The notes under the pieces were generated by a model. That model worked only from the letters and a program-made list of their open reading frames with translations. It did not search any database and had not been told where the DNA came from. From NCBI GenBank assembly GCA_049472395.1, contig JBLIRR010000018.1:1-64000 (forward strand): a stretch of 64,000 nucleotides of DNA, in the 5' to 3' direction. Of the stretch, positions 1-7,500 are shown piece by piece. Positions within the stretch are counted from its first letter, which is position 1. The number at the start of each line of letters is the position of its first letter. The stretch is from JBLIRR01 sp049472395. Its GTDB lineage: Bacteria; SZUA-182; DTGQ01; JBLIRR01. The position numbers and the translations under genes are program-made.

Positions 1-210
1 GGCGGATATGGCATGTACGGCGGTCTTATGGGTGGCCTTTATGGCGGATATGGCATGTACGGTGGTCTTATGGGTGGCCTTTATGGCGGATATGGCATGT
101 ACGGCGGTCTTATGGGTGGCCTTTATGGCGGATATGGCATGTACGGTGGTCTTATGGGTGGCCTTTATGGCGGATATGGCATGTACGGTGGTCTTATGGG
201 TGGTTTATAT
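1..210 (+). repeat. 42-bp in-frame tandem repeat, five copies
   Basis: Copies begin at 1, 43, 85, 127 and 169. The first four are nearly identical, differing for example GGC/GGT in one Gly codon; the fifth degenerates at its end. The period is 14 codons, so copy-number change keeps the frame. A second frame is also open through the array only because the period is a multiple of three. Confidence 0.9.
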
Positions 211-471
211 GGGGGCATGTATGGCGGCTTGCAAACACCAACAACAATAACTGCTGCGCCAACTGAACCAGCTCCTGTAGCAACTGCTCCTGTAGCTACC
301 ACACCGGCAGCTACTGTACCGGCAACTGCAATTATACCCGCTGCAACTACTGTTGCAGCTCCTGCAGCAACTGTAGCCCCGGTGGCAACCATATCTGGAG
401 GACTTGCATTTCTCCCCATAGCTGTTTCTCCAATTCCTCCTGTTCTTCCGCTTCTTCCAGCGTTCTATTAA
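1..471 (+). CDS. Gly/Tyr/Met-rich tandem-repeat protein, 5' end outside window
   Basis: The frame is open from the first base and stops at 469-471, so the true start lies upstream. Residues 1-70 are five copies of a 14-residue unit (consensus GGYGMYGGLMGGLY). These are followed by about 55 residues rich in Ala, Thr, Pro and Val, and a hydrophobic Pro-rich C-terminus ending LLPAFY. There is no recognisable enzyme domain. Composition resembles structural or surface low-complexity proteins, and neighbours on both strands are also predicted secreted proteins. Function unknown. Repeat copies differ mostly at third positions, which supports this frame being translated. Confidence 0.6.
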   Translation, partial: GGYGMYGGLMGGLYGGYGMYGGLMGGLYGGYGMYGGLMGGLYGGYGMYGGLMGGLYGGYGMYGGLMGGLYGGMYGGLQTPTTITAAPTEPAPVATAPVATTPAATVPATAIIPAATTVAAPAATVAPVATISGGLAFLPIAVSPIPPVLPLLPAFY

Positions 472-480
472 CCATTAGTG

Positions 481-515
481 CCTGAGATCGGGGGGCTTGG
501 CCCCTCAATCCCAGG
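481..515 (+). terminator. Strong hairpin after the repeat gene
   Basis: An imperfect inverted repeat, CCTGAGATCGGGGGGC paired with GCCCCTCAATCCCAGG around a TTG loop, starts 10 bp after the stop at 471. Fourteen of 16 positions pair, counting one G-U. It is followed by a pyrimidine-rich stretch (GTTCTTTCTTC), as expected for an intrinsic terminator, although the T run is broken. Confidence 0.6.
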
Positions 516-649
516 CGTGTTCTTTCTTCACTACATGCCGGGCTTGACATGAAAATCTAATGATGGTAGAAAAGAAAAAAAATAATTATTTTATTTATTT
601 TTATAATATAATAAAGATATAAATCTTTAAATAAAGGAGAATAATAGAT

Positions 650-1303
650 ATGTTATATAGAAATTTTAATAAATTAGTTTTAATTATTTTTTCTATATTA
701 TTTCTTATTTTCTTTTCTCTCACCAGTGGAATCTATGCGCAGGAGAATTGGACGGCTCTCCCTCCGTACAATACTCTGTGGCCCTTATGGTCACAGGTTC
801 TCTCTCCTTATGATGCAATTACAGGGATACGCACACCTATAGTGACGAGTCTGGAGTCTTCTGTTAAACTTCCGGTTGAACCGGCTATAACCTGGGATCC
901 GAGCCTTGCATATCCCTGGCTTTTATATAACACGCCAGTTGGTATGGCTTATTTTGATCCACTTTATGGAATAAACTTTTGGCCTCCTGAAGGCTTTCTT
1001 GATGCCACAGGCGCTCCTCTTCCGATAGCTTTACCTAATTTTTATAGTATATTAGCGCCAACATCCACCATATGGCTGCAGCAGAATGTTCTTTTCGCGA
1101 ACTCTTATTTTCTTCAGGTATATCCCTCTTTGCTAGCAACAGCAGATCCAGCCGCATTATTAGCTGCTGCAACAATTCCCCTTCCTCCGGCGGTAGTTGG
1201 GGCTTTAACCCTTGGATTGCCGGTGCCAGGATTAGGAATCACGGTTTTCCCTCCACCGGATATACTCGACTTTTTGACTCCTGCTGCTCTATTGGGGTGG
1301 TAA
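650..1303 (+). CDS. Secreted protein of unknown function, LWPLW family paralogue 1
   Basis: A 217-residue protein with a clear signal peptide: basic N-terminus, a long hydrophobic core at about residues 8-25, and a likely cleavage near IYAQ-ENW. The mature part is rich in Pro, Trp, Tyr and Leu and starts with PPYNTLWPLW, followed by GIRTPIVTSL. Both blocks recur in the protein at 3877-4467, so the two are paralogues. The start is supported by AAAGGAG about 9 bp upstream. No catalytic motif is visible. It is probably exported to the periplasm or cell surface. The C-terminus is hydrophobic and Pro-rich, without an obvious sorting signal. Confidence 0.8.
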   Translation: MLYRNFNKLVLIIFSILFLIFFSLTSGIYAQENWTALPPYNTLWPLWSQVLSPYDAITGIRTPIVTSLESSVKLPVEPAITWDPSLAYPWLLYNTPVGMAYFDPLYGINFWPPEGFLDATGAPLPIALPNFYSILAPTSTIWLQQNVLFANSYFLQVYPSLLATADPAALLAAATIPLPPAVVGALTLGLPVPGLGITVFPPPDILDFLTPAALLGW

Positions 1304-1323
1304 TTAATCTTATCTTCTTCTCG

Positions 1324-1356
1324 CACCACCCTTTCTCTTTATGGGAGGGGGTGGGG
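1324..1356 (+). terminator. Intrinsic terminator after 650-1303
   Basis: The inverted repeat CCACCCTTTCTC / GGGAGGGGGTGG with a TTTAT loop lies about 20 bp after the stop codon and is followed by CATTATTTTAT. The stem uses some G-U pairs. Confidence 0.65.
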
Positions 1357-1433
1357 CATTATTTTATATGAATATTAAGGGTGTCTCCATTAAAAGATTA
1401 AAACACCCACGGATATTACATTAATCGAGGGCT

Positions 1434-1464
1434 TGCGCAGATATTTATCGGAAATATCCGCGCA
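1434..1464. repeat. Intergenic inverted repeat
   Basis: TGCGCAGATATTT pairs with AAATATCCGCGCA around ATCGG: 12 of 13 positions pair. It sits between two converging genes. There is no T run, so it may be an extra hairpin rather than a terminator. Confidence 0.5.
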
Positions 1465-1490
1465 CTCTCATCTGCCCCTAACAGTCAATA

Positions 1491-1522
1491 AAGAGCCAGG
1501 ATTAAGATTTTTCCGGCTCCTT
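1491..1522 (-). terminator. Terminator-like hairpin after 1548-2684
   Basis: On the minus strand, AAGGAGCC pairs with GGCTCTTT across an AT-rich loop and is followed by ATTG. It lies about 25 bp past the stop of the minus-strand gene, in the convergent intergenic gap. Confidence 0.45.
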
Positions 1523-1547
1523 AACCTTGATTAAAGAAAAATTAGTA

Positions 1548-2684
1548 TTAATATCGTCCCACCCCACCGATTGCCATGACAACACCTCCGGAACCATAAC
1601 CCATTGCTGGGACTCCTGCCGGAGTTGCTATCATACCACCAACTGGACCGGCATAAGACCTACCGGCATATGCACCGGATGTAACCCCCGTAACTACCCC
1701 ACGACCTGATAACGGCATACTGGTGCCTACTCCTGGAGCCGCGCCGGCTCCATATGAATAGGAAACCGCACTAGCGGCGGGGCTACCATACATTACAGAG
1801 GCTCTGGGGCTATACACAGCGCTTCCCACTCCACTAGCTGTATAATACCCTGACATTGGAGTGCCACCTACCGTATCTACCCGCGCCTCTGTCTTTGATA
1901 TTTCGGAGGGGAAAAACCAGTGCGATGCAGAAGCTGGATTATAATAAGCTGTGGTGCCATAAAACTTCATACCAGTTTCAGTAATCATCGGACTTTCTGA
2001 CAATTGTCGATCCATGGCCATAATTGAGGGAGCATATTCCCGCAAGGTAAATACTCCTGCAGCCGCCGGATGCATGGTAAGGCTATATGGAGTCTCTTTT
2101 CCAAAAGCAGCATGTTCTGTAGAGACCTCAAAGCTCTGAGCCGGCAAAATTCCAAATGGGGTAGCAGCAGTTCCGGCAGCAGTTTCTGAGGCTATTGATG
2201 TTCCGTAATGAAACCATGGGGTATCAAGAATAGAGGTGTAACTGCTCCCCGCTCCCGTTAAACCAGTGTAATAAGCAGAATCAGTAGTAAAAGCCATTCC
2301 TGGAGTCAAATAATCTAAATACCCACCACTGGTTTGAAAAAAAGCGTTTGCATAAGAGGCCACCCCGCTTTGCTTAGCAATGCCCATAATATTTGCATAT
2401 GAACTGGTGTTTACAAAAGAGGAAGAAAAAGGATCTCTTTGGGTTGCGATAAAGCTTTCATAAGTGGAGAATGGATTGGTTGCTGCCTCTTGTGTAATGT
2501 CACTATAAGAGAACAAATCCCTATACAGCGTTTGATCATAAAGATAACTGCTCCAGGGATTAGAAACTTGATAGGCAATCTTCAAAGCCGGCAGAGTAAT
2601 TTGCGCAGTGATTGCTTTGGGCCCAAATCCAATAAAAAAGGAAAAAATAATTAAAGAAATGTTCCTAAATATCTTCTTATCCAT
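1548..2684 (-). CDS. Secreted Ser/Tyr/Gly/Ala-rich protein of unknown function
   Basis: 378 residues. The N-terminus is a signal peptide (MDKKIFRN, then a hydrophobic core, ending near ITAQ). The first half of the mature protein contains repeated Asn/Asp-Pro-Phe-Ser motifs (NPFSTYES, DPFSSSF) and many aromatics. The C-terminal third is low-complexity Gly/Ala/Ser/Tyr/Val with several GxxxxG stretches. No known domain is recognised. AAGGAG lies 8 bp upstream of the ATG. The small neighbour at 2976-3188 shares the signal-peptide style and an NPFSSY motif, so it may be a shortened relative. Likely a surface or structural protein (inference). Confidence 0.75.
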   Translation of the reverse strand: MDKKIFRNISLIIFSFFIGFGPKAITAQITLPALKIAYQVSNPWSSYLYDQTLYRDLFSYSDITQEAATNPFSTYESFIATQRDPFSSSFVNTSSYANIMGIAKQSGVASYANAFFQTSGGYLDYLTPGMAFTTDSAYYTGLTGAGSSYTSILDTPWFHYGTSIASETAAGTAATPFGILPAQSFEVSTEHAAFGKETPYSLTMHPAAAGVFTLREYAPSIMAMDRQLSESPMITETGMKFYGTTAYYNPASASHWFFPSEISKTEARVDTVGGTPMSGYYTASGVGSAVYSPRASVMYGSPAASAVSYSYGAGAAPGVGTSMPLSGRGVVTGVTSGAYAGRSYAGPVGGMIATPAGVPAMGYGSGGVVMAIGGVGRY

Positions 2685-2975
2685 AACTTTTACTCCTTTT
2701 ACATTATCTTATAAACCTTAACTCCTTAATAGTAAAAAAATTATTTTAATGTTTTAAAATTCACCTCCCCTGTTTATTTTTAATCTTATTATTGTGTTGT
2801 ATAGTTTTATAAGGTTTATAGATTAATTCTCCCCATCTCTCTATTTTACTACATATAATTATATTGGGGATATCATATAATTCGATTCTCACAATCCCTA
2901 CTATCTTTATTCTCTCACCTGAATCTTAATCATATTTCCAGGTATCCCAATTGAGAACCCATATATTTCCAGGTT

Positions 2976-3188
2976 CTAACATCTGGTTGCAATAAGGATT
3001 TTCATTTCTTTAGGATTGGTTAGAATTTCACCCATACCTGGGTTTATGCTTTGACTCAGGGTATAGGAAGAAAAAGGATTAGCAGTAGGATGATATATCG
3101 AGGCACTATATGAATGCATAAAGGATATGCTGATTATTAGAATTATTCCTATAGATAGAAGTGAAATCAATTTATTATATATAAACAT
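2976..3188 (-). CDS. Small exported protein, possibly frameshifted
   Basis: 70 residues: a signal peptide (residues 1-28), then a short mature part with NPFSSYTLSQSINPGMG, similar in style to the protein at 1548-2684. After the mature part the frame ends ATRC-stop. A different minus-strand frame continues past this point (NPYCNQMLEPGNIWVLNWDTW, to a stop at 2926) with the aromatic/Asn/Pro composition typical of its neighbours. The gene may therefore have lost its 3' part by a frameshift near 2998-3010. Function unknown. Confidence 0.4.
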   Translation of the reverse strand: MFIYNKLISLLSIGIILIISISFMHSYSASIYHPTANPFSSYTLSQSINPGMGEILTNPKEMKILIATRC

Positions 3189-3876
3189 TCTTAAAATTCA
3201 TTAGCTCCAATTATGAGCACTTAAATCAGCTATAACACAACCAAAATCCTTTGGTAAGTAACATATTAAATTTATGCTGTTAAGATAAAACCGACTAAGC
3301 TGTCACTAAGAGTTAAAAGCAACCCAACGTCGCTTAAGCCATTTTATCTTATAATATTATATTGTACCATATTTAAATTATATCGCAACTATATTTAATA
3401 AAGTTTATCTTGCCTGCAGCAATCGTCTTTTTGATATTCAGAAACCAGAATAAATTTGAATTTTTCCAAAGATCTCCAGCTGTTTAACATAATATCTCCT
3501 GAGAAAAATGTTAGTCTTTATGCTCAGGATGTTTATACATCATTGTGATAAGAAAGTCCTGTACCATTTTGTGATTTTTATATCGAACTGACATTAAATT
3601 GGTATCTATATAAGTCATTGATATTATTCTATGACGGACTTTTGACAAGCCACAATATGTTAATAAAAAGGGGATTTTTAGCATACTCCGTTTAATAGAG
3701 CTTGAAAGGCATAAGTCTTTTTATAGAAACTTCGCCTATTAGTGATATATGGTAAGTTAAAAATTAAAATTTTATATAGTGGTTAAATTTCTTTTCATAA
3801 AACAGTTTCCCAGCTAGTTTAATTTAAAGAACACTCTCCAGCATAATTCCCAGTAAAAAAATCAAAGGAGAAATAT
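3189..3876. other. AT-rich gene-poor gap with short ORFs
   Basis: No confident gene. It contains the inverted repeat at 3281-3351 and two short minus-strand frames. One at 3511-3684 (57 codons, starting MLKIPFLLTYCGL) is open without interruption. The other at 3395-3490 (31 codons, starting MLNSWRS) has AGGAG 7 bp before its ATG. Neither resembles a family I know. The last 20 bp carry AAAGGAG for the gene at 3877. Confidence 0.4.
3281..3351. repeat. 71-bp element with 10-bp terminal inverted repeats
   Basis: TAAGATAAAA at 3281-3290 is the exact reverse complement of TTTTATCTTA at 3342-3351, and an inner TAAGC/GCTTA pair can extend the stem. The size and ends are compatible with a small non-autonomous element or a large hairpin. 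No second copy was seen in the window. Confidence 0.4.
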
Positions 3877-4467
3877 ATGTGTAAAGGTAAACACTCATTA
3901 TTTTTAATATTCTTATTACATTTCATAGTTGTTTTCTTAATGGCTTCATCACTTTCAGCGCAATATTGGTATGCCATGCCTCCTTATAACGTATTGTGGC
4001 CCTTATGGCCGGATTTATCGGCATCTACCGATTCTGTTAACGGTATTCGGACACCAGTAATAACCTCCCTAACAAGCACAACCCAATTACCTTCAATGCC
4101 TGCGTTTATATGGGATGTTGGGCCGCTTAATACATGGAGCAAACCCTATTTTTTGTATAATGCTCCTGTATCATTGGGGGGAGGATTATATATGTGGGAC
4201 CAAATAACTGGTTTCAGTACATTCCCACCCCCAGCATATTTATTGGCGGATGGAACAATATATGTCAATCCGCTGCCTGTAGATTATGAGTATCTGATTC
4301 CTGGTTTGGGTTTTAACAATTTTGATTGGCTTACAATATTAGCTAACAATGAATATATTTCTTTTTTTGCCGGAGTTCCTGATGCATTAGGCTATTTTTC
4401 TCTGTTAACAGGAGCTGAGATATGGGGAGTAGCTCCCCCAGGATTTCCCGATGTTATAATCTTTTAA
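3877..4467 (+). CDS. Secreted protein of unknown function, LWPLW family paralogue 2
   Basis: 196 residues with a signal peptide (residues 1-26, cleavage near LSAQ-YW). The mature N-terminus, YAMPPYNVLWPLW followed by GIRTPVITSL, aligns directly with the protein at 650-1303. Later conserved blocks (LP-x-P-A-x-WD and LYN-x-PV) also match. The C-terminal halves diverge. AAAGGAG precedes the ATG by about 7 bp. No enzymatic motif is visible. The two paralogues flank two minus-strand secreted proteins, so the region is a small cluster of exported proteins. Confidence 0.8.
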   Translation: MCKGKHSLFLIFLLHFIVVFLMASSLSAQYWYAMPPYNVLWPLWPDLSASTDSVNGIRTPVITSLTSTTQLPSMPAFIWDVGPLNTWSKPYFLYNAPVSLGGGLYMWDQITGFSTFPPPAYLLADGTIYVNPLPVDYEYLIPGLGFNNFDWLTILANNEYISFFAGVPDALGYFSLLTGAEIWGVAPPGFPDVIIF

Positions 4468-4542
4468 ACTGATAAGAAACGGATAAGAAAACTGATAGTG
4501 GTTCAAGGGTGCGATGGGTCATGATGTTCTCCCTGTTCCGGT

Positions 4543-7500
4543 CTAGATCGCGGCGCGAATGGCAGCCAGGGCGTCACGCAAAGGCTTAGGTGCGCTGGTG
4601 CTCATGGCGATGATAAAGTCAAGATTTTCGCACACCGAGGCCATCTCGCGGGGGCTGGCTCCCCGTTTGCACGCGTCACGGTAACCGCTGATGATGCGTT
4701 CTACTGATTCCTTGGCTCCCTCGGCAGTGATCTCGGGTTGCGCCAGCAGAATGACCACCTCGAGATCATACTCGGCCACGCTGCTCCAAAAACTGGGTTC
4801 TTCTGCATCGCGCTTTTGAGCGATCTCTATCATCTGCTTGCATTCATCTCGCAGTACTGCCAGATCTGATTCGCCCAATGCCCTTGCCAATACCCAGTTG
4901 GTGAAAGAATAGAGATCGAGCTTCTCTTTACTTAGCTCATAAGCACGGCGGTAGTAGTTGGTCATATTTACCAGCGCCTTTTGACGTGATTTCTGGTCAT
5001 CATGCACCTGCATTAACCGTTTGTAGGCGCTACCGAGCAAGTTGAAACGCTCCACTGTGGGTGCGCATTTGCACAGGAAGCTGATGGAGGTAATCGCCTT
5101 TTTTATTTTTTCAATCAGTGCGAGACGCGTCTGTTCTGAGTGGGAGGACGCCTTCGCGCTCTGAAGCTGCTGCCACTCCTCTCCGGCGTGACGGACCTGA
5201 AAGTTGGCATACTGCTCGATAGCCCGCACGGGGATATCTCCCTTTTCGGCCTTAAAGGATTTCTCCAACCAATCTATGGCCTTGGCGTAGTCGCCCAGTT
5301 CGCCCCAGACAAGGCCATAAGCAATGGCAACATCACCACGCTTGTGCCAGCTCTTTTCCTGATTTTCCGGAATACGTTCGGTGAGGCTGGCAATTTTTTT
5401 GCGCGATGACTCCAATGTATCACCAGCATCACTCGTATCACGCGACTCCATGCGAATCGACTGGTTCAGATTCTGCAACTGGGCCACCAACTCGATGGGT
5501 GAATGGAACAGACGATTTTCATTGTGTAACAGGGTCTTGCCGTTACCATATAGGCGATAACTGGGATCGCCGTAACATTGATACGCTCCCCAAGTATTCA
5601 CACCGGGATACTGTACCCAGATCTCTCCGCGGGCAGCGCGCACCGCATCGCCGAAGGTGTAACCGTCCAGTAGATGGGTGTAAAAGCTTTTGGAAAACGC
5701 CTGCGCCGCACCATCATCCACTGCCCAGCCAGCGGCCACCACTGCCTTGACTCCCATACGGATAAACTGCACGGCCAGATTGGCTGCCAGCAGGTTGTAA
5801 TCTCGCGGCTTTTTGGGGAGTGTTTTCCCAAGATGGCAACAATTGATGAAGACCAGCTCCGGCACCCAGCGCATCTGCTCTACATCGCCTGGCGTGAGAA
5901 AGGTTTTGTACCCGATAACCATACCGGAAACCCTCTTTTGCTTTTCAGGCAAACTTTGTCCGCAGCTGGCACAGCTCTCTTTTGTTTTGGTTTGCTCAAT
6001 TAAGCTGAATTCATGCTCACCATGCCCTGCCAGATGAAGGATGCGCCACGCATTGCTATGTAGGCCATTGATGATACTGTCTGCATTCTCGTCGATACAC
6101 TCCTGCACAAAATAGCCCCGCGCGGCCAACAATGCAGCCACACTATGCGCCTCCTGACGGGCGCCGGGCAGATCGGGAAACTCATGCCAGTCCTGCAGAT
6201 CAGGATTGCCGACGACAAAGGCCTTTGCCTCGTTAGCATGCGCCGGTGAGGGCCGATAATGTCGGCTCTTGAGTTGCCGCACCAACCCTGCTGCCACGGC
6301 CGGTGGTCGATTGGTGCTGCTCTGGCGATCCTCTAACAGCTCCCATGGGTAACGTGCCGAGATTTCATCTACCAGCAGGACCAGATCGGTCTGTCTCGGC
6401 GCTAATTCCTTAAGACGGTTGGGTAGCAGCATCTCAAACAGCGTCTTGGCGGCAACCGCATTCACTCTCGGCGACTGGCTGGCCAGCTTGATAAAACTGT
6501 CGGCGAGCCGCAGTTGACCAGTGGCCTGCGTTTCCTCGGCACGGGCACGATCAGTGGTAGCGATGAAGCGCAACCCGTCATGCCCCTTCTCTTCTATGAT
6601 CTCAAGGCGATGCCACCAGTCAGGGGCTTCATCACAGTGGACACGGCGGCGGCCGCCCTGCCCCGCCTTTATTGCCCTGTCAGACCACTCGACAACGGTG
6701 GCCAGTTCTCCATCGGTGAGCACGCCTTCCAGTGCCTCGGCAGCAGCTATGGCGACATCTTCATATAGTTCGAGAAATTCGATCTCTTCGATCAACACCT
6801 TGTTATCCAATCCGGAGTCAACCAATTTTTCATTGGTATCTACCGCGCCACGCAGAATGGATTCGATGGAATCGCGTACGGTCACGCCGCCCGCGCCGGA
6901 GCCCACCAGCATACAGGTAAGCTTTAAGGCACAGACACCAGATGGCTGATCTTGATCCTTCTGAGGGCGCTGCGCCATCTGCAGGGCAAAATCAAGCATC
7001 GCCTTATGAACCCCCGTCATGAGCAATCCGGGCGAAAGCTCGCCCACCTGTCCAAGGCCGATCACTAATGCACCAGCCGGTTTGGCATCGGGCTTCTGAT
7101 TGCAGAAGAGTGCATGGGTCTTGAGCGATCCGGGATAGATCCCCAGCAGCATTCGTTGTGTCAGTGAGTTGCCAAGCCGCTTGTCGAGGGCAGCCTCTGC
7201 GCTCACGATGGTGTCTCCTTTATAGTGGCCCACCAGCACGTGATGATTGGCATAGGCCAAATCGCCATGAATGATGCTTACACGGATGATCGGTAGCACT
7301 GTCTCTTCCATCACCTCCTCGGTCAGACGGCTCGGACCAAAACCAAAACTACGCGCGCTCCGCTCATCAGGAATATAATCAGGAAACGGTATTTGCTGCA
7401 GGACGAAACGCTCTGGTTCGCCTTCCGCCCTGGACAAGGCTGATGGTCTCTTCTTCAACAGCGTGGTGCTCCCTTTCGTAAGCAGATCAAGATATCCGGG

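Noticed and set aside
8..250. Second open frame through the 42-bp repeats (MACTAVLWVAFMAD repeats)
   Set aside because: It is open only because the repeat length is a multiple of three; the frame ending at 471 extends beyond the repeat and fits codon variation better.
5140..5750. Long plus-strand frames inside the CHAT gene
   Set aside because: High GC creates open shadow frames; they show no domains, while the minus frame has clear catalytic motifs.
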